From contig JADHSW010000019.1 of the NCBI GenBank assembly GCA_016776705.1, forward strand, positions 1-22,361: a stretch of DNA of 22,361 nt. Reading direction: 5' to 3'. The DNA comes from Rhodospirillales bacterium (GTDB lineage Bacteria; Pseudomonadota; Alphaproteobacteria; Rhodospirillales; JABHCV01). Below, one piece after another: positions 1 through 6,623 of the stretch. Every line of letters starts with the position of its first letter. The first letter of the stretch is position 1. Both the position numbers and the translations under genes were made by a program. The notes under the pieces were generated by a model, which was given only the letters and a program-made list of their open reading frames with translations, did not search any database and was not told the origin of the DNA.

Positions 1-218
1 CGATCATGCAGGACAAAAACTGTGTCGCTGACATCAGGGGTTTCCAGCAAGGAAATGATATTCACAAGAGGTTGCGGTGGCTCCAAACCACGCACATCAA
101 TAGTCGTTTCTCCATCTTTTGTGGAGACGGAAACACCCTTGCTGATCACTCTGCCTTCGCGCTCGGAAGGAAGGATATCACAGGCATCTGGCAGCTCTTC
201 ATTTCGAGAAAAAATCAT
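1..218 (-). CDS. DUF2249-domain protein (5' part; C-terminus outside window)
   Basis: Reading leftward from the ATG at 218, the frame stays open to the window edge, giving about 72 N-terminal residues. Residues about 41-72 contain IDVRGLEPPQPLVNII followed by a segment ending FVLHD, which I recognise as the start of a DUF2249 domain (pattern DVRGL.PPEP...I...L, then a strand ending in HD). The molecular function of this family is not settled. Members are often found near hemerythrin-like and nitric-oxide/denitrification genes, which is background knowledge, not shown here. The start is uncertain: the ATG lacks a clear Shine-Dalgarno sequence, while an in-frame GTG at 149 has GAAGG five bases upstream. 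An FNR/NNR-like palindrome lies 35-48 bases upstream of the ATG. Confidence 0.7.
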   Translation of the reverse strand, partial: MIFSRNEELPDACDILPSEREGRVISKGVSVSTKDGETTIDVRGLEPPQPLVNIISLLETPDVSDTVFVLHD

Positions 219-252
219 CTTACGATACTACTTCATACCGGCCTGAATGTAT

Positions 253-266
253 TTGATAAATGTCAA
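253..266. promoter_or_regulatory. FNR/NNR-family (CRP/FNR superfamily) binding site candidate
   Basis: The sequence TTGATAAATGTCAA matches the FNR/DNR/NNR consensus TTGAT-N4-ATCAA with one mismatch (GTCAA in the right half). Its centre (259.5) is about 41 bases upstream of the ATG at 218. A -10-like TAGTAT on the minus strand covers 230-225, so a class II activated promoter driving the DUF2249 gene is plausible, with a very short or absent leader. It is about 139 bases from the Lrp-domain gene on the other side, so control of that gene is less likely. Confidence 0.5.
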
Positions 267-398
267 GAAAACACACGACAAAATAAGGGTTTTTGGCCTT
301 TTTGAAGGATTTACTTCTATCTACAGCGTTGATTGCACTACGCCTGCGACCGGGGTACTCTCTTAGCTAGATTTCAAGCTATTTTCAGGGAGATAACG

Positions 399-641
399 AT
401 GCAAGCAGTCTTCATTTTCATTAAATGTGAACTCGGCAAAGCCTATGCTGTGGCGAACGCACTGATCGAAAAAGTCGAGCAAACTTCGGAAGTTTACTCC
501 ATATCGGGTGAGTTCGATTTGATGGCCAAGTTTTACATCCCCAATGACAACGATATCGGTCATTTCGTCAATGAACAGGTCCATCACATTGCCGGTATCA
601 AGGACACCCAAACGATCATTACCTTTAACGCGTTTACCTAA
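399..641 (+). CDS. Stand-alone Lrp/AsnC ligand-binding (RAM-type) domain protein
   Basis: An 80-residue protein starting MQAVFIFIKCELGKAYAVAN and ending ITFNAFT. It is only the C-terminal effector-binding/oligomerisation fold of Lrp/AsnC regulators, with no helix-turn-helix. The typical beta-alpha-beta start (VFIFIKCELGKAYAVANAL), a central EVYSISGEFDLMAKF strand-turn-strand and a terminal TQTIITF strand are visible. The ATG at 399 is preferred over an in-frame ATG at 333 because AGGGAG (about 387-392) sits at proper spacing and conserved domain sequence begins there. Its stop codon directly abuts the paaF-like start, so it is probably the first gene of that operon. Such lone domains can form decamers and bind small molecules or modulate a full-length Lrp partner. 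The ligand here is unknown; a sensor of amino acids or CoA intermediates is inference. Confidence 0.75.
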   Translation: MQAVFIFIKCELGKAYAVANALIEKVEQTSEVYSISGEFDLMAKFYIPNDNDIGHFVNEQVHHIAGIKDTQTIITFNAFT

Positions 642-1415
642 ATGAGCACTTTAATCATCGACGAAAGACCGGAAGAACGCATCGCGATCCTGACCCTGAA
701 CAGGCCCGACGTTCGAAACGCCCTGAACACGGCTATTCTGAAAGAGCTGGCAACAGCCCTTGAGCAGATCGCTGAAAATGATGATCTAGGCGCGGTCGTC
801 TTAACCGGTGGCGACGAGGTTTTTGCAGCCGGGGCCGATGTCAAGGAAATGGCGGCACTCAATACGCTGGGCATTCATCGCGATGCCCGCCCTGGATACT
901 GGCGACGTATCGCCGAATTTCCCAAACCGCTGATCGCCGCCGTAAACGGCTACGCCCTGGGCGGTGGGTGCGAGCTTGCCCTGCATGCGGACGTGATCAT
1001 TGCTGGAGAAGGCTCCCATTTCGGGCTACCGGAAATCAACCTGGGAATTATTCCCGGTGCGGGCGGCACCCAGCGCCTGACCCGTGCAGTCGGCAAATCC
1101 CTTGCCATGAAAATGATCCTTAGTGGAGAATTCATCGGCCCCAAAACCGCAATGGCTTCCGGTTTGGCGGCCGAAGTGACCCCCGCGGATAAAACCATTT
1201 TTCGCGCAACTGAGCTGGCCCGGATTATTGCCAGTAAATCTCCCGTCGCATTGGAAATGGCGAAACAGTCCGTGCTAAAGGCTTTCGAGACGCCCCTGCG
1301 CGATGGCCTTGATTTCGAACGTCGCTCATTCACAATTCTTACCGCGACGCAAGACCGCGAGGAAGGCATTGCCGCTTTCCTTGAAAAACGCAAACCAGTT
1401 TTCAAGGGACGTTAA
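642..1415 (+). CDS. paaF: Enoyl-CoA hydratase, PaaF type (2,3-dehydroadipyl-CoA hydratase candidate)
   Basis: 257 residues, the normal crotonase length. The oxyanion-hole region FAAGADVKEM lies at about 61-70. Both hydratase glutamates are present: E111 in ALGGGCELAL and E131 in GLPEINLGIIPGAGGTQRL. This is a complete hydratase active site, so syn-hydration of a trans-2-enoyl-CoA is expected. By its position before paaG- and paaH-like genes, the substrate is most likely 2,3-dehydroadipyl-CoA from the box or phenylacetate pathway, giving 3-hydroxyadipyl-CoA. The ATG follows the upstream gene's TAA with no gap and no obvious Shine-Dalgarno sequence, which suggests translational coupling. The family call is very firm; the exact substrate is inferred from context. 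Confidence 0.85.
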   Translation: MSTLIIDERPEERIAILTLNRPDVRNALNTAILKELATALEQIAENDDLGAVVLTGGDEVFAAGADVKEMAALNTLGIHRDARPGYWRRIAEFPKPLIAAVNGYALGGGCELALHADVIIAGEGSHFGLPEINLGIIPGAGGTQRLTRAVGKSLAMKMILSGEFIGPKTAMASGLAAEVTPADKTIFRATELARIIASKSPVALEMAKQSVLKAFETPLRDGLDFERRSFTILTATQDREEGIAAFLEKRKPVFKGR

Positions 1416-1420
1416 ATATC

Positions 1421-2212
1421 GTGACCTATCAGTTTATTGATTTCGAGATAAAAAATAATGTCGGTGTTCTTATCCTCAAACGGCCGGACAAACTGAACAG
1501 TTTTACCGTACCAATGCTCGAAGAAATTCTCGACGCCCTTGATCAGGCCATCAACAACCCGAACATTCGCGCCTTGATGTTAAGCGGTTCCGGTCGCGGG
1601 TTTGGTGCAGGGCAAGATTTATCGGAACGGGAAGTCAGGCCAGGCGACCCGCCACCGGATTTGGGCATTTCCCTTGAGAAGCGCTACAACCCCATCGTCA
1701 TAAAAATCCGCACCATGGGAATACCTGTGGTATGCGCCGTCAATGGCGTTGCCGCCGGTGCGGCCGCCAATATTGCGCTTGCCTGCGATCTTGTTCTTGC
1801 AGCGCGATCGGCTCGATTTATTGAACCTTTCTGCCGCCTGGGACTTGTCCCGGATGCGGGCGGAACCTGGTCCCTTCCCCGCCTTGTGGGACGCGCACGC
1901 GCAATGGGAATGGCGATGTTGGGTGGCGATATTTCAGCAGAACAAGCCGAAGAATGGGGTTTGATCTGGGCGTGCGTCGATGACGAGAAACTGATGGATG
2001 AAGCACTTGGACTCGCCACCCGACTTGCGACCCAACCGACTGTCGGCCTTGGCTTGATCAAGCGTGCGATCAATGAAAGCCATACCAATAGCTTGAGCGA
2101 GCAGCTCGACCTTGAACGGGATTTACAGCGCATCGCCTGTAAGACAGACGATTATATGGAAGGGGTTACCGCCTTCCTTGAGAAGCGCAAACCCGAATTC
2201 ACGGGAAGCTGA
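1421..2212 (+). CDS. paaG: PaaG-type enoyl-CoA isomerase/hydratase family protein
   Basis: 263 residues, crotonase fold, starting at a GTG (1421) with AAGGGA at 1404-1409. Both hydratase glutamates are absent: the E111-equivalent position is N117 and the E131-equivalent is F137. It instead carries VPDAGGTW with D145, the aspartate characteristic of PaaG isomerases. PaaG isomerises the phenylacetyl-CoA epoxide to the oxepin and also shifts cis-3,4 to trans-2,3 double bonds of dehydroadipyl-CoA. In a box setting the second activity is what is needed after ring opening and semialdehyde oxidation. It lies five bases after the paaF-like gene and two bases before the paaH-like gene, so a single operon is likely. 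A genuine phenylacetate-pathway role cannot be excluded, but no paaABCE genes are visible. Confidence 0.8.
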   Translation: MTYQFIDFEIKNNVGVLILKRPDKLNSFTVPMLEEILDALDQAINNPNIRALMLSGSGRGFGAGQDLSEREVRPGDPPPDLGISLEKRYNPIVIKIRTMGIPVVCAVNGVAAGAAANIALACDLVLAARSARFIEPFCRLGLVPDAGGTWSLPRLVGRARAMGMAMLGGDISAEQAEEWGLIWACVDDEKLMDEALGLATRLATQPTVGLGLIKRAINESHTNSLSEQLDLERDLQRIACKTDDYMEGVTAFLEKRKPEFTGS

Positions 2213-2214
2213 AT

Positions 2215-3726
2215 ATGAACGCATTATCAGCCGACACACAGATTGCCGTCATCGGGGCAGGAACCATGGGCGCCGGAATAGCCCAGGTTGCGGCCCATGC
2301 CGGTCACGATGTTCTGCTTTATGACGCCGCGAGCGGTGCCGCCGAAAAAGGAATTGCCAATGTCGGTGAAGGCCTTTTCCGTCAGGTTGAACGTGGCAAA
2401 CTCACAACTGAACAAGTTAGTAATATCCTTTCCCGTATGATACCGGTCGCCAGATTGGAAGATTTATCACCCGCCGGTCTGGTGATTGAAGCCATCATAG
2501 AGGATTTGCAAATCAAGCAGGATTTGTTCAAAAGTCTTGAAGACATTTGCGGTGATCAAACGATCCTCGCATCCAATACTTCATCCCTTTCCATTACCGC
2601 TATTGGCAGCGCACTTTCGCGTCCCCAGAATTTTGTCGGTCTGCATTTTTTCAATCCGGCACAAGTGATGAAGCTTGTCGAGATTATCAGCGGTTCTGCC
2701 ACTACGCCGGATATCGCCCAGACAGCCTTTGACACCGCCCAGGCCTGGGGCAAAAAGCCGGTCCATGCGGCATCGACACCCGGCTTTATTGTCAACCGGG
2801 TGGCCCGTCCTTTTTATGCCGAAGCGCTTCGTGTCCTGGAGGAAGGCGCAGCCGATATTGCCACCATCGATGCTATAATGAAAGAAAGCGCCGGTTTCCG
2901 AATGGGGCCGTTCGAACTGATGGATTTGATTGGCAACGACGTCAATCTTGCCGTTACCAAGTCTGTCTTCAAATCCTACCATTACGATCCGCGTTTCAAG
3001 CCTTCGCTTGTACAGGAAGATATGGTCGCAGCAGGAAAATTTGGGCGCAAAAGTGGAAGCGGATATTATGATTACGCAGATGGCGAACCAAAAACCGAAG
3101 CGCAAACCAGCCCGGAAATGACGTTCCCTGAAACGGTTTCAGTTCGCGGTGATCTTGGTGTCGCAACACCGCTTGTCACGCTGATCGAAAATGCGGGCAT
3201 AAAAGTGGTGCGGGAAAATTCGGATATCTCTGAGGGATTTTTTCAGGTCGCAAACGCCGAAATTCGGTTGACTAATGGATCACTGGCCACTGAGCGCGGA
3301 AACAACACCATCTATTTCGACCTTGCCCTTGATTACGAAAAGGCATCCCGAATTGCTCTTGCTGCTTCCGATCAATGCGAGCCTTCTGCCATTGAGCAGG
3401 CGATTGGGCTTTTTCAAGCGTTGGGAAAATCTGTATCAGTCATTGACGACATACCGGCAATGATCGTCATGCGCAGCGTTTGCATGTTGGCGAATGAAGG
3501 CGCCGACGCAGTTAACCAAGGGGTCTGCAATGAGGAAGCCGTTGATACCGCCATGTGCTTTGGCGTTAATTATCCAGAAGGCCCTCTCCAATGGGCCGAC
3601 CGAATTGGCCTCAAAGTTGTGGAAAATGTTCTTGATCAAATGGTGCGTGTATATGGCGAGCCGCGCTACCGGTGTTCACCCCTGATCAGGCGCAAGGCCC
3701 TGAACGGATCAAATTTTCGCCCTTAG
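2215..3726 (+). CDS. paaH: 3-hydroxyacyl-CoA dehydrogenase, PaaH/PaaC type (3-hydroxyadipyl-CoA dehydrogenase candidate)
   Basis: 503 residues, as expected for the long PaaH/PaaC form with a duplicated C-terminal domain. The N-terminal Rossmann motif GAGTMG is at 14-19. The SNTSS segment (120-124) and HFFNP motif (144-148) follow, with the catalytic dyad H144/E156 at the family spacing of 12. The first 3HCDH C-terminal domain starts around TPGFIVNR (about 189-196). A second copy occupies roughly 400-490, including NYPEGPLQWAD. The expected reaction is NAD-dependent oxidation of 3-hydroxyadipyl-CoA to 3-oxoadipyl-CoA. The thiolase that should follow is not in the window: the operon ends here, facing the GNAT gene with a 22-base gap. 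Confidence 0.85.
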   Translation: MNALSADTQIAVIGAGTMGAGIAQVAAHAGHDVLLYDAASGAAEKGIANVGEGLFRQVERGKLTTEQVSNILSRMIPVARLEDLSPAGLVIEAIIEDLQIKQDLFKSLEDICGDQTILASNTSSLSITAIGSALSRPQNFVGLHFFNPAQVMKLVEIISGSATTPDIAQTAFDTAQAWGKKPVHAASTPGFIVNRVARPFYAEALRVLEEGAADIATIDAIMKESAGFRMGPFELMDLIGNDVNLAVTKSVFKSYHYDPRFKPSLVQEDMVAAGKFGRKSGSGYYDYADGEPKTEAQTSPEMTFPETVSVRGDLGVATPLVTLIENAGIKVVRENSDISEGFFQVANAEIRLTNGSLATERGNNTIYFDLALDYEKASRIALAASDQCEPSAIEQAIGLFQALGKSVSVIDDIPAMIVMRSVCMLANEGADAVNQGVCNEEAVDTAMCFGVNYPEGPLQWADRIGLKVVENVLDQMVRVYGEPRYRCSPLIRRKALNGSNFRP

Positions 3727-3748
3727 GGCAATTTCAGTTTAACCCAGT

Positions 3749-4291
3749 CTAGTCGATTTTTTTCACCAGCGTTAATTGCTGTGCCGGCGTAAAGCCCTTG
3801 GCGCTCAGGAAGCCGATCAAATCCAGGTTATTCCAGCCCACACTTGTGCGAACGTTTTCGACATGCAGGGCTTCAAGATTGATCAATAACTGGGAGGTCA
3901 GTGCAGAGGCAATACCGCCTTTTCCGTGGTCGGGATTGACCCCAAGGGTATCGATAACCGCTGCAGCTTCGGTCTGGCCAAATTCGCCAAAATCAACACG
4001 CGCCATGATGAAACCTACCGCCATGTTATCAACTTCAGCAACCAATGATACGCGAACACCACTTTCACTCATCACTTCTTTCAGTTTGGCGGTGAAATAA
4101 TCGCGCCGGTCATGGCCCGTCAATTTGGCATCAATGCGAACGACGCTGTTAAGGTCATCCTCGCGCATGGAGCGTACAAGCACGCGGTCCCGCGAAAGGG
4201 CTTCGAAATCGTCGCTGTTTGGATCACTGTAATCAGGCATACCTGCATCCATGCGTGGTTGGTTGACGCCGCTATCCGTTGATGAGGCCAT
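3749..4291 (-). CDS. GNAT-family N-acetyltransferase (paralogue 1 of 3)
   Basis: 180 residues. An acidic, apparently disordered leader of about 35 residues precedes a single GNAT domain. The domain begins VLVRSMREDDLNSVVRIDAK, and the segment LTGHDRRDYF follows. Motif A is GVNPDHGKGGIASAL (about 117-131), a recognisable acetyl-CoA pyrophosphate loop. The C-terminal part is VRTSVGWNNLDLIGFLSAKGF. Its RID.KLTG...R..YF stretch, a GEFG segment and the C-terminal RT....N...FL...GF pattern are shared with the genes at 4312 and 18003, so the three are paralogues. The start at 4291 is supported by AAGAGAAAT just upstream. It is the second gene of a two-gene unit, 20 bases after its neighbour. The substrate is unknown; similar GNATs (BadL) accompany benzoate genes in Rhodopseudomonas palustris. 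Confidence 0.8.
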   Translation of the reverse strand: MASSTDSGVNQPRMDAGMPDYSDPNSDDFEALSRDRVLVRSMREDDLNSVVRIDAKLTGHDRRDYFTAKLKEVMSESGVRVSLVAEVDNMAVGFIMARVDFGEFGQTEAAAVIDTLGVNPDHGKGGIASALTSQLLINLEALHVENVRTSVGWNNLDLIGFLSAKGFTPAQQLTLVKKID

Positions 4292-4311
4292 GGGATTTCT
4301 CTTTTCTGAAA

Positions 4312-4776
4312 TTATAAATTACGGGAGACAGGGCGTTCAAGCACTTGCTCGTTCGCCAATTCAAAACCGGCAGAAGCAAAGAAGTGCGTCATCCGCTGAT
4401 TGCTCCATTCAACCTGGGTTCTCAGTTCGCCAATTCCAAGTTTACGCAGGTTACCGATAATGCCTTCAAGTAAAGCCTGACCACCGCCGTCATGCTGGGC
4501 ATCCGGGTCGACACCGATGACATCCAGCACAGCGGATTTTTTATCGACGCCGTACTCACCGTTCTGGATGCGGGCAATAGCCAGGCCGATAAGCTCGCCA
4601 GAGCTTCCCTCAAGCCCAACCGCGACAAATCCACGGGTATCTGCAAGCGCCGCTTCCAGTCTTTTTTCAAAGAATTTCCGCCTTGAACGCCCCGTTATCC
4701 TGGTATCGATGTCAACAACGCGTTCCAGATCTTCCGGCTTAAGAAGTCGAATATTGGTCGTCGTATTTCCACTCAT
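4312..4776 (-). CDS. GNAT-family N-acetyltransferase (paralogue 2 of 3)
   Basis: 154 residues, a single GNAT domain without an N-terminal extension. Near the start, RLLKPEDLERVVDIDTRITG (10-29) is the signature shared with the other two GNATs here. Motif A contains a canonical QxxGxG (Q94, G97, G99 in DAQHDGGGQAL), so acetyl-CoA binding should be intact. The conserved tail RTQVEWSNQRMTHFFASAGF is near the C-terminus. The ATG at 4776 is preferred over a TTG one codon upstream because GAGG lies seven bases before it. A candidate promoter at 4844-4872 and an inverted repeat at 4799-4829 lie upstream. It is divergent from the thioesterase operon. The function is unknown; acetylation of an amino-aromatic compound or of a catabolic enzyme is a guess from context. 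Confidence 0.8.
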   Translation of the reverse strand: MSGNTTTNIRLLKPEDLERVVDIDTRITGRSRRKFFEKRLEAALADTRGFVAVGLEGSSGELIGLAIARIQNGEYGVDKKSAVLDVIGVDPDAQHDGGGQALLEGIIGNLRKLGIGELRTQVEWSNQRMTHFFASAGFELANEQVLERPVSRNL

Positions 4777-4798
4777 CAAAATGCCTCACCCTGTCGTA

Positions 4799-4829
4799 TA
4801 TTGGTCCAGATAGTTAGTGTTGGACAATA
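4799..4829. repeat. Imperfect inverted repeat in the GNAT-pair leader
   Basis: TATTGGTCCA at 4799-4808 and TGGACAATA at 4821-4829 are inverted copies apart from one extra base, with a 12-base loop. On the minus strand this falls just downstream of the predicted start of the GNAT transcript. It could be an operator or a leader hairpin. No poly-T follows, so it is not a terminator. Confidence 0.35.
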
Positions 4830-4843
4830 ATCTATAATTCGGT

Positions 4844-4872
4844 ACTGTAATGTGTAATTAAGCGTTCGTCAA
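4844..4872 (-). promoter_or_regulatory. Candidate sigma70-type promoter for the GNAT pair
   Basis: On the minus strand TTGACG (4872-4867) is separated by 17 bases from TACAGT (4849-4844). This matches the -35/-10 consensus at 5/6 and 4/6 positions with ideal spacing. Transcription would start near 4837, leaving a leader of about 60 bases before the ATG at 4776. It is predicted by eye only. Confidence 0.4.
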
Positions 4873-4895
4873 CACCTTGTGGCCAGGAGATCCCC

Positions 4896-5375
4896 TTGGA
4901 CGACCATCAACTCATTGTCAGTGATATGAAGCCACTGAGCAGGCGCCACAGGGTTCCTTGGGGCGACTGCGACCCTGCAGGCATCATTTACACGCCGCGG
5001 GTTCTCGATTACGCCATTGAAACCTTTGAGATTTGGAACCGGGATATTCTTGGTGTCTCATGGACGAGACTACATAGGGAAATGTCTATGGGGTTTCCGA
5101 CGGTACGCACGGAAATTGACTTTCTGAACGCCCCTGTAACCGATGATGAAATTGTGCTTGAAATGACTGTTGAAAATCTGGGCCGCACGTCCCTTACGTC
5201 TATCGTTACGGGACATGATGGTGGCGGCACGGTCTATTTCCAAGTTAAAATCATATCCTGCCTGACATTCACGCCTGACATGGAAGCAAAACCAATTCCT
5301 GACGAATTCAGGCAACGAATTCTTGCTTATCAAACCGCTTGCCAGGACAATAGCTTACACATTATTAAAAACTGA
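4896..5375 (+). CDS. Acyl-CoA thioesterase, 4-hydroxybenzoyl-CoA thioesterase family
   Basis: 159 residues, hot-dog fold. The motif VPWGDCDPAGIIYTPRVLDY (20-39) closely matches the Pseudomonas 4-hydroxybenzoyl-CoA thioesterase active site; the second aspartate (D26) aligns with catalytic D17. The start is a TTG at 4896, supported by AGGAGA six bases upstream; an ATG at 4926 (residue 11) is the alternative. It is the first of three plus-strand genes in an apparent operon, with the cupin nine bases downstream. In box gene clusters a thioesterase is thought to release CoA when (substituted) benzoyl-CoA accumulates as a dead end. That housekeeping role fits here, and the specific acyl group is inference. 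Confidence 0.85.
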   Translation: MDDHQLIVSDMKPLSRRHRVPWGDCDPAGIIYTPRVLDYAIETFEIWNRDILGVSWTRLHREMSMGFPTVRTEIDFLNAPVTDDEIVLEMTVENLGRTSLTSIVTGHDGGGTVYFQVKIISCLTFTPDMEAKPIPDEFRQRILAYQTACQDNSLHIIKN

Positions 5376-5384
5376 GGATCCACA

Positions 5385-5849
5385 ATGACCCCCGAACAAT
5401 TTCAATCACTGATGCAACCGGTTATGGACGCCATCAAAGGTAAAGCCATTGATCAACAACTGGCAGAAAACCTTAATAATGAATTCCCGCCAGACAGTGA
5501 CGCCTTCAAGGCAATTGATGCGGCTTGCCATGAGGCCATTAAGGCTGGCTGGATGTGCGAACATGGTTCCGAAGGAAGACGGTTTGGCCGGGTTATAGAA
5601 CCTTCACCTGAAACCCACGATTTAAGTGTTGATGTGGTTCAGTTAACCAATATTGTCGGCCCTCATCATTCCCATCCAACCGGTGAAATCTGCATGACCT
5701 TGCCGGTCAGCCCGACGGCGAAGTTCGATGGACATGGCGCAGGCTGGTGTGTGAACGATCCGGGTTCGGCGCACAATCCAACCGTCAGTGACGGCGAAGC
5801 CCTGGTCCTGTACCTGCTGCCCGGTGGCCAGATCAACTTTACGAAATAG
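5385..5849 (+). CDS. DUF4863 / PnbB-like (4-hydroxylaminobenzoate lyase family) cupin-type protein
   Basis: 154 residues. The C-terminal half has a cupin-like metal-site pattern: GPHHSHPTGE gives H94/H95/H97 and E101, and a later histidine, H130, lies in GSAHNPTVSDGEALVLYLLP. I recognise the whole as the DUF4863 family, whose named member PnbB converts 4-hydroxylaminobenzoate to protocatechuate and ammonia. The N-terminal half is helical. GAGGA overlapping the thioesterase stop serves as Shine-Dalgarno sequence, and the crotonase begins nine bases after it, so the three genes are probably cotranscribed. No nitroreductase is visible nearby, so nitrobenzoate metabolism is not supported. A role in handling an aromatic or CoA-linked intermediate of the box pathway is possible but unproven. 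Family membership is from memory of the motif, not a search. Confidence 0.6.
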   Translation: MTPEQFQSLMQPVMDAIKGKAIDQQLAENLNNEFPPDSDAFKAIDAACHEAIKAGWMCEHGSEGRRFGRVIEPSPETHDLSVDVVQLTNIVGPHHSHPTGEICMTLPVSPTAKFDGHGAGWCVNDPGSAHNPTVSDGEALVLYLLPGGQINFTK

Positions 5850-5857
5850 GAACCCCA

Positions 5858-6622
5858 ATGTCCGATAAACTGCACCGCGAGGATGCCGCAGACGGCGTCA
5901 CGGTTCTTTCGCTCAATCGCGCACCCGTAAACGCCTTGAACCCCCAATATCTGAAAGAAATTGAAGAGGCCCTGGCCGACATCAATGGCGACGACAGTGT
6001 ACGCGCACTCGTCCTTACCAGTGGCCTCAAGGTTTTGTCGGCTGGCATGGATCTGAAGGAAGCGATTGCTTTTTCCGATTCCGATCAGACAGCCGTCGTC
6101 GATGGCCTGAACGACACCTACACCCGGTTATATTCATTGTCCAAGCCCGTCATAACCGCAGCCAATGGGGCGGCGATTGCCGGGGGCCTTTTCTTCATTC
6201 TGGCCGCCGACTATACGGTTGCCAGCGAGCGGGGGAAATTTGGCCTGACGGAAGCACGGGTCGGCGTTAACTTCCCCGTGGCCCCACTTGAAATAGCTCG
6301 CGCTGCCCTTGGCCCGGCCGCTTTGCGTCAAATCATGCTGGGTGGAAATTTGATTGGCGCGGCAGCGGCCAGGGAAATGGGAATGGTAGATGAAGTCACC
6401 AGCCCCGACGAGGTCATGCCTCGCGCCCTTGCTGTCGCCAGGGACTACGCGGCGATTCCACCCAAAACATACGCCAGCATCAAGGCGCAAATGCGCGAAA
6501 AGGTACTGACAACAATCAACACGGTCCTGGCGGATGGTTCAGACCCAACCCGCAACGGCTGGTACAGCGAGGAAACCCGCGGTGCGATGACGGCCATGCT
6601 TGAAGCGGCGACGAAGAAGTAG
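5858..6622 (+). CDS. Crotonase-family enoyl-CoA isomerase-like protein
   Basis: 254 residues, crotonase fold, with the oxyanion region SAGMDLKEAI (61-70) and ADYTVASERGKFGLTEARVG in the middle. The second catalytic glutamate is present (E132 in GLTEARVGVNFP), but the first is replaced by phenylalanine (F112 in IAGGLFFILAADY). One-glutamate crotonases of this kind are typically delta3,delta2-enoyl-CoA isomerases rather than hydratases. The GLTEARVGV segment also resembles that group. It could therefore move the 3,4 double bond of dehydroadipyl-CoA to 2,3, in parallel with the paaG-like protein. AGGAA precedes the ATG. Its stop is separated by one base from the stop of livF on the other strand. 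Confidence 0.75.
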   Translation: MSDKLHREDAADGVTVLSLNRAPVNALNPQYLKEIEEALADINGDDSVRALVLTSGLKVLSAGMDLKEAIAFSDSDQTAVVDGLNDTYTRLYSLSKPVITAANGAAIAGGLFFILAADYTVASERGKFGLTEARVGVNFPVAPLEIARAALGPAALRQIMLGGNLIGAAAAREMGMVDEVTSPDEVMPRALAVARDYAAIPPKTYASIKAQMREKVLTTINTVLADGSDPTRNGWYSEETRGAMTAMLEAATKK

Positions 6623-6623
6623 C

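Noticed and set aside
4833..4838. A perfect TATAAT on the plus strand before the thioesterase gene
   Set aside because: No acceptable -35 element lies 16-18 bases upstream, so it was not called a promoter. A TTGGAC-N17-TACTGT alternative matches at only 3/6 in each hexamer.
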